A stretch of 62,017 nt of DNA, taken from CBDCME01 sp965218865. GTDB taxonomy: Bacteria; Pseudomonadota; Alphaproteobacteria; JAAXGF01. How positions within the stretch are numbered: position 1 is the first letter of the stretch; each line of letters opens with the position of its first letter. A model generated the notes under the pieces. It had not been told where the DNA came from, did not search any database, and saw only the letters and a program-made list of their open reading frames with translations. Position numbers and translations under genes: made by a program. Where the stretch lies: positions 1 through 62,017 of the forward strand of contig CBDCME010000046.1 in the NCBI GenBank assembly GCA_965218865.1, read 5' to 3'. Shown here one piece after another: positions 29,590 to 39,159 of this stretch.

Positions 29590-30273
29590 TCAGTGCCCGC
29601 GGCTATCCGGAAACGGCGATGGGGCCGAAAAGAGCGCCGGATCGAGGTCGATTCCGATTTCGGCGTCGAGGAGGGTCACCACGGTTTCCAGACCCTGGGG
29701 GTCGCGCACCACCCATCTTGCAAGCCTCAGGGGATCGTCGGTGAAAATCAGAGTTAGTTTGCCCTCGCCCGGGTTGTCGGTTTGAGTCAAGCCGATCTGG
29801 ACAAGGCCCTCGGGCCGCGCGACCTCGGTCACCGTGACGTCGCCGCCGAGGCGGATGTCCTTTCGCAGGAGGATATGGGCCGGCGTCGAACGGGTCTGGG
29901 TTTGGCTGATCTGTCCCAGCTCGAGATCGAAGAAAGTCACCCAACCATCGGCGGCGACGAGCCGAATTTGCGCCGGCGGCTCGTATTCGACCCGCATCCG
30001 CTCGGGCCGGTGAATATAGATCGTCCCCTCGCTGATTCCTCCGTCGGGCACCAGCTGGACGAACTTCGCCCGCACGGTCGTGATGCCGTTGAGATAAGCC
30101 TCGACGTCGTCGATGACGGCTTGCGCCTCGCCTTCGGCCGCCCCGGCCTGGTGGGAGACGGCCCAGAGAGTGAACGCCGCGATCGCGCAAAGGAAAGGCT
30201 TGGCCCGACGGCCCAGCCACCGGGTACCACCGGAAATCTCATTCAGCCGACCCGCTTCCGACATTTGGGTCAT
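29590..30273 (-). CDS. lolA: Outer-membrane lipoprotein carrier protein LolA
   Basis: 227 residues with an N-terminal signal peptide (hydrophobic core AIAAFTLWAVS, cleavage near GAAEG) and the LolA fold pattern: VEAYLNGITTVRAKFVQ, then GTIYIHRPERMRVEY, IRLVAADGWVTFFD and the C-terminal ARWVVRDPQGLETVVTLLD. LolA carries lipoproteins through the periplasm to the outer membrane. An inner ATG at 30261 is an alternative start. It lies 122 bp downstream of ftsK on the same strand, an arrangement common in Alphaproteobacteria. The frame is intact. Confidence 0.9.
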   Translation of the reverse strand: MTQMSEAGRLNEISGGTRWLGRRAKPFLCAIAAFTLWAVSHQAGAAEGEAQAVIDDVEAYLNGITTVRAKFVQLVPDGGISEGTIYIHRPERMRVEYEPPAQIRLVAADGWVTFFDLELGQISQTQTRSTPAHILLRKDIRLGGDVTVTEVARPEGLVQIGLTQTDNPGEGKLTLIFTDDPLRLARWVVRDPQGLETVVTLLDAEIGIDLDPALFSAPSPFPDSRGH

Positions 30274-30395
30274 GGTAAAAACTTTCGTCGCAATGATCCC
30301 AACGATGTGTTTTTTAGATTTGGAATCGGTTGACCTATAAATTCAAGTCTCTCGTGGTTCGAATTTTTTAATGAACGTCCGGCAAACACGAACCG

Positions 30396-32777
30396 CTAGA
30401 ATCTGCTCTCGGTGTCCAGAGCCAGCACTTCGCGCTTGCCGACGTGATTGGCCCGGCTGACGACGCCTTCGGCTTCCATGCGCTCGATGATGCGCGCGGC
30501 GCGGTTATAGCCGATCTGCAAATGGCGTTGGATAAAACTCGTCGAGGCCTTGCCCTCGCGGCAGACGATCGCGACCGCCTGATCATAAAGGTCGTTCTCG
30601 CCGTCGCGGGGAGCGCCGCCGTCGAGGCCCGCCGGATTGAATTCGTCGTGCTCGGTGACCGTGTCGACGTACTCGGGAGTCCCCTGTTTTCTGAGAAAAT
30701 CGGTAATGCGCTCGACCTCGCGGTCGCTGACGAAGGGGCCGTGGACGCGTTTGATGCGGCCCCCGCCGACCATGTAGAGCATGTCGCCCTGGCCCAGAAG
30801 CTGTTCGGCGCCCTGCTCCCCGAGGATGGTCCGGCTGTCGATCTTCGAGGTGACCTGAAAGCTGATTCGGGTGGGGAAGTTCGCCTTGATAGTGCCGGTG
30901 ATCACGTCGACGGACGGCCGCTGGGTCGCCATGATCAGATGGATGCCGGCGGCGCGGGCCATTTGGGCGAGGCGTTGGATCGCGCCCTCGATCTCCTTGC
31001 CCGCGACCAGCATCAGGTCCGCCATCTCGTCGACCACGACGACGATCAGCGGCAGCCGCTCCATCGGCAGCTGCTGTTCCTCGTACACCGGTTCGCCGCT
31101 GTCGGCGTCGAAGCCGGTCTGCACTCTTCGGGTCAGGGTTTCGCCGGCGGCCACGGCTTCGGCCAGGCGGGTGTTGTAGCCTTCGATGCTGCGCACCCCC
31201 AGCCCCGACATGGCCCGGTAGCGCGCCTCCATCTCGCGCACCGTCCACTTGAGCGCGACGACCGCCTTGTCGGGTTCGGTCACCACGGGCGCGAGGAGGT
31301 GGGGAATCCCGTCGTAGACCGACAACTCGAGCATCTTGGGATCGATGAGGATCAGTTTGCATTGGTCCGGAGGCAGGCGGTAGAGCAATGACAGGATCAT
31401 CGAATTCACCGCCACCGATTTGCCCGAACCCGTGGTTCCGGCGACGAGGAGATGGGGCATGCGCGCGAGATCGACGATGACCGGGGCGCCGCCGATGTCC
31501 TTTCCCAACCCCAGGGTCAAGCGCGCGGTGGTGCTTTCGTATTCCTTCGAAGAGAGAAGCTCCCTGAGGAAAACGGTCTCGCGCCGCTGGTTCGGCAGCT
31601 CGATGCCGATGACGCTGCGTCCGGGAATCACCGCGATCCGCACTGATACGGCACTCATCGAACGGGCCACGTCGTCGGCGAGGTTGACGACCCGGGAAGC
31701 TTTCGTGCCCGGCGCCGGTTCGAGCTCGTACAGCGTCACCACGGGACCAGGCCGCACCTTGACGATCTCGCCCGTGACCCCAAAATCGTCGAGAACCGAT
31801 TCCAGCTGACGCGCGTTTTCGCTCAGCGCCTCCTTGCTGATGCTGGGATCGACGGCGTCGTCGGGCGGCAACTTCAGCAGGTTCAGGGGGGGCAATTGGC
31901 CGCCGCCGGCCGGGTTCAGATCGAGCGCCCCGCCCGAAAGTTTTCGCCGCCGTGACGGTGGCAGGGTGATCTTGGGATGTCCCCCCGCCGCCGACCTTGT
32001 CGCCGCCTCGCCCGTCGGCGGTGGAGTCTCCCCCGCCTGCTCCAGGCGTGGCTCCATGCGCTCGTACGCATCCCACCGCGAAATCTTGACCCCGGCGTCT
32101 CGATTCCGCCAAGTCCCGACCAAGGCGGCCAGGCGATGGCTACAACTCACCGAAAAACGCCGCAGATGATGGCCGAGGTGCTGGCCGCCGCGGTGGAGCA
32201 ACCGGATCGTGGCCCGCCAGGTTCCCGCCGCCGGAACCAGGCAGGCGGTTCCCAGGACCCCGGCGACGAGGGCCACCGCGAGCCGTCTGCCGTTGTCCGT
32301 GGGAACGGCGGTGGCCAAGCCGCCGAGGAACAGATCGCCAAGGGCGCCGCCCCAGCCGGCCGGCAGGCGCGGGATCGTGGGGAACGGCAGCGCCGCGACC
32401 GCGATCGGCAGTAGCAGCGCCGCCGCCGCCAGGGACAAAAGGCGCCAGGCCGGAGACGACAACCGCCGCCCGCACATCAGGGGCCACGACCAGGCCAGGG
32501 GCGCCACAACGAACAGGATCGCGGCGATGCCCACCGATTGCACCATCAGATCGGCGATCCCGGCACCGGCCGCGCCGCCGAGGTTCGCGGTCGGCGCGGC
32601 GGCGGCGGTATTGAAAGACGAATCCCCCGAATGATAGGTCGCCAACGCCGCCGCGAGCCACAGGCTCGCCGCCGCGAGGACCCCGCCGCCGAGTTCCAGC
32701 GCCCGGCGCCGAAGGAAATCGCGCACCCCCGGGGAAAACAACCGGGTTCGCGAGGTGTCGATCGTCCGGCTAACCAT
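30396..32777 (-). CDS. ftsK: DNA translocase FtsK
   Basis: 793 residues. The N-terminal ~200 residues hold about four membrane helices (first near residues 30-50). A Pro-rich linker leads to the alpha domain (LESVLDDFGVTGEIVKVRPGP) and the RecA-like beta domain with Walker A GTTGSGKS and Walker B LIVVVVDEMADLM, plus ATQRPSVDVITG. The last ~65 residues form the gamma winged helix (STSFIQRHLQIGYNRAARII) that reads KOPS-type sites. FtsK pumps the chromosome terminus through the septum and activates dimer resolution. Length is normal and the frame is intact, which argues for good base quality here. Confidence 0.95.
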   Translation of the reverse strand: MVSRTIDTSRTRLFSPGVRDFLRRRALELGGGVLAAASLWLAAALATYHSGDSSFNTAAAAPTANLGGAAGAGIADLMVQSVGIAAILFVVAPLAWSWPLMCGRRLSSPAWRLLSLAAAALLLPIAVAALPFPTIPRLPAGWGGALGDLFLGGLATAVPTDNGRRLAVALVAGVLGTACLVPAAGTWRATIRLLHRGGQHLGHHLRRFSVSCSHRLAALVGTWRNRDAGVKISRWDAYERMEPRLEQAGETPPPTGEAATRSAAGGHPKITLPPSRRRKLSGGALDLNPAGGGQLPPLNLLKLPPDDAVDPSISKEALSENARQLESVLDDFGVTGEIVKVRPGPVVTLYELEPAPGTKASRVVNLADDVARSMSAVSVRIAVIPGRSVIGIELPNQRRETVFLRELLSSKEYESTTARLTLGLGKDIGGAPVIVDLARMPHLLVAGTTGSGKSVAVNSMILSLLYRLPPDQCKLILIDPKMLELSVYDGIPHLLAPVVTEPDKAVVALKWTVREMEARYRAMSGLGVRSIEGYNTRLAEAVAAGETLTRRVQTGFDADSGEPVYEEQQLPMERLPLIVVVVDEMADLMLVAGKEIEGAIQRLAQMARAAGIHLIMATQRPSVDVITGTIKANFPTRISFQVTSKIDSRTILGEQGAEQLLGQGDMLYMVGGGRIKRVHGPFVSDREVERITDFLRKQGTPEYVDTVTEHDEFNPAGLDGGAPRDGENDLYDQAVAIVCREGKASTSFIQRHLQIGYNRAARIIERMEAEGVVSRANHVGKREVLALDTESRF

Positions 32778-33000
32778 CGAAGCCCCTGTTCATCCCTTGT
32801 CTATAGCCTATTTCAGTGTTCCGTGAAACAATAAAAATTGTTCCACCACTGACGGTTATAAGAATACCTTATGAAATTGGTTTGGGAAAGACGCTGGTGG
32901 GCCCGCCGGCCCGGCCGGTCCGTGGCGGGAGTCCAATCCAACGACGTTCTTCATCCCCGAGCTATCGACACTCATGATCCTCAAGCTTTCGACATTCGTC

Positions 33001-33154
33001 ATCCTCATGCTTCACCCTCGCCATCCTCATGCTTCACCCGCGTCATCCTCGTGCTTCACCCGCGTCATCTTCGTGCTTCACCCTCGTCACCTTCGTGCTT
33101 CACCGTCGTCACCTTCGTGCTTCACCGTCGTCATCTTCGTGCTTCACCGTCGTC
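33001..33154. repeat. 22-bp tandem repeat, seven units
   Basis: Seven units start at 33001, 33023, 33045, 33067, 33089, 33111 and 33133, each built on the core CTTCGTGCTTCACC(G/C)TCGTC with single-base drift between units. A degenerate unit lies just upstream. Since 22 is not a multiple of 3, open frames through it are not evidence of a protein. The array ends directly in a hairpin that shares its ATCCTCG start. Confidence 0.85.
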
Positions 33155-33178
33155 ATCCTCGGGCAGCGACCCGAGGAT
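33155..33178. repeat. REP-like hairpin at the end of the tandem array
   Basis: ATCCTCGGG and CCCGAGGAT form a perfect 9-base stem around CAGCGA. The stem start is also the start of the tandem unit, so the array may have grown from this extragenic palindrome. Confidence 0.7.
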
Positions 33179-33463
33179 CCATGGTTGTCCCGTGCTCGGG
33201 CATAACCCAAGTATTCCGGACCCTGGCCGACATCGGCGTCAACATAGGGAGCCAGAGGAACGGGGCCCTCGGCCGAGGGATGGATGTTCGCGTCAGGCAC
33301 GAGATGTACGGAAAAGGGGGTCGTTTGCGTGCTCCCAAAAACTTCGAACAAGACGAGCCGGCCTTTGAGGGCGACCAAATGGCCAAGAAAATGTCGGGTC
33401 ACGAGGCGGAGCGGAAAATTCCAGCGTGATTTACCGTCGGCCCGTGGTCGCTAAGTGATCCTA

Positions 33464-34912
33464 ACAGCCCGTTGAAAAAGTCGCTTTTTCCCGGTCCTCA
33501 GGCCGAAGATGGAATTATTGCGACAAAGGCGGCTTGACCGTTCTTTGTGACGAGTTGGGCGATCACGAGGGTGCCTTGGGGCGTCATCACGAGGAAAATC
33601 CAGCCAGATGCCCCGGCCACCGCTTGTTTCGGGGTGCCGGCGCCGATCAGTTGGCGCATCAGCAACGAGAGGTTGTGGCCGGCGACGTGGAGCAGGTACC
33701 GCTTGTGCACGTTCTCGCGTCCCCGCAGCCAGGTCCGGCGCATGCCGCCGCGATCGAGGCAGTGGGCAAAGGAGCGCTCGACGATCTCGGCCCGCAGCGT
33801 AAAGGCTTTCTTGGCCACTCCCGACTTGAGACGGGTTCGGTTGTTGGTACCCGCCCGCCGGGCCGCATCGTCACCGCGCCAGCGCGAAAAGCCCTTCTGC
33901 TTCGGCTCGGAGATCCGCGTCTTCCAAGGGCTGTCGTCCAGAGCCTTCAAGACCTCGCGGGAGTGATAGCCCTTGTCGGCCACGCATTCGGCCGGCCGTT
34001 CGCGCGTCGGCTCCGCATCCACTTTTTCAAGGTTCTCCCGGGCCGCCCCGAGGGTCTTTTCGATTGTCGTGGTGTCGCCCTCGTCGGCCGGGTGAAGCGC
34101 CGCCGCCACCACCGCGCCGGTGTCGAGGTCCACGGCATGCTCGGGCTTGTAGGCCAAGTGTGTCGTCCCGTCCTTCATCTTGGCGATGCGCGCATCAGGG
34201 TCCGCCTTCGAGACCCAGTCCTCGTTCGACAACTTCTTGCCCTTGCGCCCGCGGTCGAGACGTGTCAGGTCCGCCGCCGTCGGCGTCTCGATACCGCTCG
34301 CCGCCGCCAACTGCCCCAGCATCTCCCGGTAACCTTCGCCGGTGTCGCAGCGAACAATGTTCCTCAGCGCCGCGTTGGCCTCCATCGTCGAGGCATCCAC
34401 CCCAATCCGGTCGCCCTTTACCAAGCCCGACTTGGCGATCTCCGACAAAACCCAGTCGAACATCGCCTGATGCGTCTCAAGCGGCAGCCGCTTGCGCGTC
34501 CGCGACAGCCAGGAATGATCCGGCACCCGATCGCGCTCCCCAAGCCGCAGGAACTCGCGAAGCGACAGCGAATCCGAACAGCGCCACTCCAAACCCCGCT
34601 CGGAGTTGATGCCCTCGAAATAGCCCACCAGGTGCATACGGAAGTAGCGGCCAGGCGGTACCGACTTCGCCCTCATCGTCTGCGCGTAATAAGGCTTGCA
34701 TGCCCCTTCCGCGAAAGCGTCGAAACCAGCCTCGATCAAAATCTCCTGAAGCCGGTCGTAAAATACGTGCCCCGGCGAGCGCGGCATCTCCGACCATGTC
34801 ACCATCAGATCACCCTGCCGCGCTTCCTGACGACCCATCGACATCGCCAAAATCCCCTCAACATTCCGTTCGCCACAACGAATCACGCCACACCGACTTC
34901 GTCAACAGGCTG
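33464..34912 (-). mobile_element. IS1182-family element
   Basis: Imperfect terminal repeats (ACAGCCCGTTGAAAAAGTCGCT at 33464 and the complement of CAGCCTGTTGACGAAGTCGGT at the right end) bound one long transposase gene. The element is about 1450 bp. It is inserted between the 22-bp tandem array and the polysaccharide-like cluster. No second copy is present in the window. Confidence 0.75.
33498..34844 (-). CDS. IS1182-family transposase
   Basis: About 448 residues from ATG 34844 (MSMGRQEARQGDLMVTW). The N-terminal domain with HVFYDRLQEIL and YFEGINSERGLEWR, the LSLREFLRLGERDRVPDHSWLSRTR block and the catalytic region (GDRIGVDASTMEANAALR; CVADKGYHSREVL; ERSFAHCLDRGGMRRTWLRG) are all present. 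This is the complete IS1182 layout with no internal stop, so the element may be functional. The frame extends further upstream to 34886 without a better start. Confidence 0.85.
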   Translation of the reverse strand: MSMGRQEARQGDLMVTWSEMPRSPGHVFYDRLQEILIEAGFDAFAEGACKPYYAQTMRAKSVPPGRYFRMHLVGYFEGINSERGLEWRCSDSLSLREFLRLGERDRVPDHSWLSRTRKRLPLETHQAMFDWVLSEIAKSGLVKGDRIGVDASTMEANAALRNIVRCDTGEGYREMLGQLAAASGIETPTAADLTRLDRGRKGKKLSNEDWVSKADPDARIAKMKDGTTHLAYKPEHAVDLDTGAVVAAALHPADEGDTTTIEKTLGAARENLEKVDAEPTRERPAECVADKGYHSREVLKALDDSPWKTRISEPKQKGFSRWRGDDAARRAGTNNRTRLKSGVAKKAFTLRAEIVERSFAHCLDRGGMRRTWLRGRENVHKRYLLHVAGHNLSLLMRQLIGAGTPKQAVAGASGWIFLVMTPQGTLVIAQLVTKNGQAAFVAIIPSSA

Positions 34913-35166
34913 GTAAGCGGAAGTTGCTCGCGTTGAATGCGTTTCCGAGCACGATGATTATGATCGGACCAACACGGTTTGGCTTTTAACCGATGCTTGT
35001 TTTTCTGCACCCCGCATTGTAAGACCGCGGAGCCGTTGCGTCGGTTTTTTGGCGACGGATTCAATCGCGCACTTTTGGGGTGCGTGATGGCATTGTATGG
35101 CAAGCCTGATCGAACTCAAACCGGCCGCCGAATGAAAGTAATCTGCTGGCGTGGTGTGTGGCATCG

Positions 35167-36159
35167 ATGACAAACCGTACCGCAGTCACCCAATCGGACT
35201 TGCGCCGCGTCGAGGTTCACTTTGACGACAGGGTGGATTACGGATCGCCAGAACATTTCTACCACTTCATGTGGGGGTATCTGTTGCCAGCGGCGCACGA
35301 GATACTTGAGCGGCTCAGCGCCGGGGCCCGTCGAGAAAAGTTCGTGTTCACTTCCTGTGGTCCAAAGATGGATCGGCTAATCGCCGAGGTCGCACACTGT
35401 CTCGGCATACGCTTCGCAATAGAGAACCGGAATCCGAATTGCGATAATGTGCATGTGCTGACCGTTCCACGCTGGGACGTATTCATACTCAGGCCACACT
35501 TACTGACGCACCTGCGAGACGAAAATGTCCGAATCACCGGGATACGCGATGCCTTTCGGTGTCATCTGCCGGACGTCTGGAGACGGTTTACGGGCCCGGG
35601 CTTTGTTGCCGACCTGCGCTCCCAAGTGACCCGCGTGCGTGATGCGCTGCTGCGATGTGCGGAACAGAGTGCATGTGCGCCGAGTTACGATGGCCTCAAC
35701 GGATGCTATTTGATTCTGCGCCGGGAGGAGGAACATCCGTTCTATGCCAAAGGGGGTGGCGCCAAGTCACTGAAATATGGCGCGTCGCGCAGGGAACTGA
35801 GTGGGATCGATGACGCCGCCCGAGTTCTCGAAAAGCACGGATTCGCGGTTTCAGTACTAATGGCCGGGGCCCACAGCCTGATGGGACAGGCGCTCGCATT
35901 TCATCGCTGCCGCGGCATCGCCATGATCCGCGGTGCAGAGATCGCCAATCTAATTTGGGTTCGCCCGGGCACACCGCTCCTGGTCCTGACACCTCTAAAG
36001 TTCGGCAGTATTCCGCCGGCGCACGACCAATTGACGGAGCTTTTGGACGTGAAGCTGACCCACGTCATCACTGAGGAGATGAACTCCGTACTGGATTCCG
36101 ATCTGGCCCGGCAGGCATGGACGGGGGCCGGTACCGGAGTCACGACAAAACATGGATGA
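35167..36159 (+). CDS. GT61-like glycosyltransferase
   Basis: About 330 residues (GTG at 35158 is an alternative start). The pattern matches the GT61/DUF563 family: HFYHFMWGYLLPA near the N terminus, LILRREEEHPFYAK, SRRELSGIDDAARVLEKHGF, then the motif HSLMGQALAFHRCRGIAMIRGAEIAN and the end LIWVRPGTPLLVLTP, where a Gly-Ala-x-x-x-Asn pattern is typical. Such enzymes add sugars to surface polysaccharides or glycoproteins. It opens a gene run with a cupin sugar epimerase, an aldolase and an RfbH-like dehydratase. Confidence 0.7.
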   Translation: MTNRTAVTQSDLRRVEVHFDDRVDYGSPEHFYHFMWGYLLPAAHEILERLSAGARREKFVFTSCGPKMDRLIAEVAHCLGIRFAIENRNPNCDNVHVLTVPRWDVFILRPHLLTHLRDENVRITGIRDAFRCHLPDVWRRFTGPGFVADLRSQVTRVRDALLRCAEQSACAPSYDGLNGCYLILRREEEHPFYAKGGGAKSLKYGASRRELSGIDDAARVLEKHGFAVSVLMAGAHSLMGQALAFHRCRGIAMIRGAEIANLIWVRPGTPLLVLTPLKFGSIPPAHDQLTELLDVKLTHVITEEMNSVLDSDLARQAWTGAGTGVTTKHG

Positions 36160-36165
36160 AGCCGC

Positions 36166-36380
36166 ATGCACGGACAAATCTTGCTCTTCTCACTCTTCCC
36201 GCCAAAGAATCCGAAAGCTATTGTCGAGGCACTTGAGAAATTCTCACTTGAGCGCAACGAGCTGCGAGGAAAACGCCTCCATTGCCACATGACGCGCGGC
36301 GGTTTAAACCCAAGGCGATCGGCCGGAAATTGCTTGAGCTGGTGGACGACTTGGGTCAAAGAGGAATCCCGGGAACATGA
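36166..36380 (+). pseudogene. Small unidentified reading frame, frameshifted
   Basis: The frame from 36166 reads AIVEALEKFSLERNELRGKR and HCHMTR; after about 36296 the sensible continuation lies one frame over (RFKPKAIGRKLLELVDDLGQ, ending at TGA 36378-36380). Together it would be a ~70-residue charged helical protein. I do not recognise it. The shift sits in a CGCGGCGG tract. It lies between the GT61-like gene and the cupin gene. Confidence 0.4.
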
Positions 36381-36432
36381 TGATGACAACAACACTACGG
36401 TCGGCGTTATCCAGACATGGTGAGGGGTTGCG

Positions 36433-36945
36433 ATGATCAAGGGTGCCGTGAAAGCCGGTAAATCCGTCGCCGACGACTGGAGCATATCCGGAAAACTTAT
36501 TCACGGCGTAAAGATCAAGGAGTTTAAGAACGTACCGGCTGAAACGGGTATCCTGATGGAATTTTTTCGTAAGGATTGGCAATTGCTTGCGGGTGAAATT
36601 CGTCATGCCATCAGTCTATCCTATCTCGCACGAGCAATGAGCGAAGGGAATTGTCACAGAACGCAGACGGACAATATTGTCTGCATAGATGGCCGTATCA
36701 AGCTTGCGCTTTATGATAATCAAGAAAAATCACCAACACTCGGCCGCGTCAACGTGCATGATCTCAGCCCTATGAGACCCATGCTCGTGAGTGTTCCTCC
36801 TTTTGTTTGGCATGCGTTTCACAATATCAACAACGGCGTGAGCCATACGATCAATCTTTCGGACCGCGAGTATAATTGTGACGACCCCGACCTGTGGCGT
36901 TTACCGATGGGAAGCAACGAAATTCCTTTCGAATTCGAACGTTAA
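36433..36945 (+). CDS. RmlC-like cupin, dTDP-sugar 3,5-epimerase family
   Basis: A 170-residue protein whose beta-barrel pattern matches the RmlC/dTDP-4-dehydrorhamnose 3,5-epimerase-like family: ETGILMEFFRKDW at the start, SEGNCHRTQTDNIVCIDGRI, VPPFVWHAFHNIN and DREYNCDDPDLWRLP. In RmlC the His of a HxH-like motif and a Tyr do catalysis; here His in GNCHRT and WHAFHN are candidates. The gene has a GAGGGG ribosome binding site. Codon use is AT-richer than in the conserved genes, in keeping with a transferred polysaccharide locus. Confidence 0.7.
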   Translation: MIKGAVKAGKSVADDWSISGKLIHGVKIKEFKNVPAETGILMEFFRKDWQLLAGEIRHAISLSYLARAMSEGNCHRTQTDNIVCIDGRIKLALYDNQEKSPTLGRVNVHDLSPMRPMLVSVPPFVWHAFHNINNGVSHTINLSDREYNCDDPDLWRLPMGSNEIPFEFER

Positions 36946-37102
36946 AATGCGATATCCCACTCTAAGGTTTGATGGCTCACGCAGCATATTGGAAAATCCT
37001 TGCTCGCCTTGGCGCGGCACACGACTGGTCATGATCGCACCAATTGGAGCGAAACTGGCGTACTCGCGTCATTGCGCGGCTAGGCGTCGACAATGAAGGT
37101 GG

Positions 37103-37879
37103 ATGGCCATGTCCTTTGGCGCCGATTTTGTTTTGACGATGTTGGATTCGAACGATCCGCATCTTGCCCGAAGAGCGGATCAGGCGGGTGTGAATTACAT
37201 TGGTATCGATCTCGAAAGGATCGGAAAGAAGGAGCGCCAAGGCCATCTGAAAGTTTGGATATCCGATCATGAGGAATCAGACCTCCCCGCGATCAAAAAG
37301 GTTTTGAGTCGGTCAAAACTCTTTGTTCGAACGAACCCCATCCACGCGGAATCCAAAGAGGAGATTGACCGCATTATCGCTGTAGGCGCGGAGGTCTTGA
37401 TGTTGCCGATGTTTAGAACCCCTGGCGAAGTCGCGCGGTATGTTGATATCGTTGCCGCGCGTAGTGAAATCATTTTGCTTTTGGAAACGGCGGACGCAGC
37501 GGAGCGAATCGATGAGATCGCCAGAATTGGGGGCGTCGACGAAATTAGCGTCGGCCTCAACGACATGCGCCTCAGTCTCGGTCTACCCTCTCAATTCCAC
37601 GTCCTGGTTTCCGATCTAATGGTCCGGCTTTCCGATTCCGTCAATGGGGTGGGAACCCGATTCGGATTTGGCGCCGTTGGACGAGTCGGTGACGACAACC
37701 TGCCAATTAATCCGGATATCGTGTATGCGCAGTATCCGAGGCTCAACGCCGTTTCCGCGCGCGTTTCCCGTTATTTTCTTCGCCCAGACCCGGACCAATT
37801 CGATATGACCGCCGAGATTCGTCGATTCCGTGGACGAATGGACGAATGGTATAAATCCGGTCCGGCGGCGTGGGAGTAA
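37103..37879 (+). CDS. HpcH/HpaI-type aldolase (citrate lyase beta-like)
   Basis: 258 residues of the PEP-mutase/HpcH barrel family. Visible blocks are TMLDSNDPHLARRADQAGVNYIGIDLE, KLFVRTNPIHAESKEEI, GAEVLMLPMFRTPGEVARYV, LLLETADAAERIDEIA (metal-ligand Glu) and ISVGLNDMRLSLGL (metal-ligand Asp). Members cleave or form C-C bonds using pyruvate or phosphoenolpyruvate. In polysaccharide loci such enzymes may supply branched or acidic sugars, but the substrate here is unknown. Start ATG 37103 is preceded by a GAAGGTGG ribosome binding site. Confidence 0.75.
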   Translation: MAMSFGADFVLTMLDSNDPHLARRADQAGVNYIGIDLERIGKKERQGHLKVWISDHEESDLPAIKKVLSRSKLFVRTNPIHAESKEEIDRIIAVGAEVLMLPMFRTPGEVARYVDIVAARSEIILLLETADAAERIDEIARIGGVDEISVGLNDMRLSLGLPSQFHVLVSDLMVRLSDSVNGVGTRFGFGAVGRVGDDNLPINPDIVYAQYPRLNAVSARVSRYFLRPDPDQFDMTAEIRRFRGRMDEWYKSGPAAWE

Positions 37880-37954
37880 GCCCGCAAGACTTTAAGCGAA
37901 CTCATTAAGAATTTCGAGACATAGGGAGCTTCACGCTCAAATGACGAAAATATA

Positions 37955-39159
37955 ATGGAAACGAAAATTTATTACGCTCAAGCCGTTTATGGCGAGGAAG
38001 AGATAGATTCGGTAATCTAGGTGTTGCGAAACAAATCCTTGGCTTTGATGTGTGGCAAACTGGTTCACAAGTTCGAAGAACGTGTCTCGGACCTATTTGC
38101 CAAACACGTCGGACTGATGGTGAATTCCGGTTCCTCCGCAAACACCTTGGCGGTTGCCTTGCTGGACCTCCCGAGAGGAAGCGAGGTGATCACGCCGGCT
38201 CTCAATTGGGCCACAACGGTCGCGCCGATTGTTCAACACGGTTTGGTGCCGGTTTTCGTCGATGTCGAACCTGACACATACACGATCGATGCGACCAAGG
38301 CCGAGGAACGAATCGGTCCTCAAACGCGCGCAATTATCGTTCCCGACTTGATCGGAAATCTTGCGGACTGGGTGGTCCTAAGAAAAATAGCGGACGAACA
38401 TGGCCTCGTTGTGATTGAGGATTCCTGCGATACGCTCGGCAGTCTTTTCCGCGGAAAGTCACCCGGCGTTTATTCGCACATCGTCACGACCAGTTTTTAC
38501 GGCTCACATATAATCACCTGTGCTGGATTTGGCGGCATGATTTGCCTCGACGATGAATCGCTGGAAAAGCGTGGGCGGCTCCTGCGCGGATGGGGACGCC
38601 GATCCACTCTCCGGGGCGTTACCAAGGATTTCGCTGGAAGGTTTGATTCGCTCGTTGACGGAATTCCCTACGACGACAATTATGTTTTTGACGCTATCGG
38701 CTACAACTTCCTGCCGTCCGAAATTGGAGCGGCGTTTGGCCTCGTACAGCTTGATCGGCTGGAAACCTTCATCGAACTTCGCCTCCGTAACTTTGCCGAG
38801 TTAGTGAAATTTTTTGCGCAATACGAGGAGTTGTTCATTCTTCCGCGCCAGCGCCCTGACACCCGCACGGCGTGGCTCGCCTTCCCGCTCGTTGTACGTG
38901 ATTCGGCGCCTTTCACCCGCACTGATTTGCAAATTTATTTCGAACAAAACGGTATCCAAACGCGCACTGTGTTCGCCGGAAACGTCCTCCGCCAACCAGG
39001 ATTCAAGGACATCCCCCGCCGCGACGATCCTAGGGGCTACCCTCACGCGGACCAAATCACGCGGGGGGGATAATGTTCGGATGCCATCAAGGAATGACGA
39101 CTGAACACATTGGCCATATTTGTTCCACGTTTCAGGATTTTGCCCAAAAACATCTATAA
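37955..39159 (+). pseudogene. RfbH-like CDP-4-keto-6-deoxyhexose 3-dehydratase, amber stop plus frameshift
   Basis: The natural start is ATG 37955 (METKIYYAQAVYGEEEIDSVI), followed by TAG at codon 22 (38018-38020); the frame then continues with VLRNKSLALMCGKLVHKFEERV to 39073. The body is DegT/RfbH-type: MVNSGSSANTLAVALL, then EDSCDTLGSLF and SFYGSHIITCAGFGGM. In the last block His replaces the usual PLP-binding Lys, a hallmark of the dehydratases RfbH and ColD. Near the 3' end a G7 run shifts the frame; MFGCHQGMTTEHI continues to TAA at 39159. Two lesions make it a likely pseudogene unless the amber codon is read. Confidence 0.8.

Noticed and set aside
33001..33178. Possible CRISPR array
   Set aside because: Units are contiguous with no spacers, differ from each other and no cas genes are nearby.
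32871..33430. Open frames of 150-165 codons through the 22-bp repeats
   Set aside because: The repeat length is not a multiple of three, so the frames are repeat artefacts.
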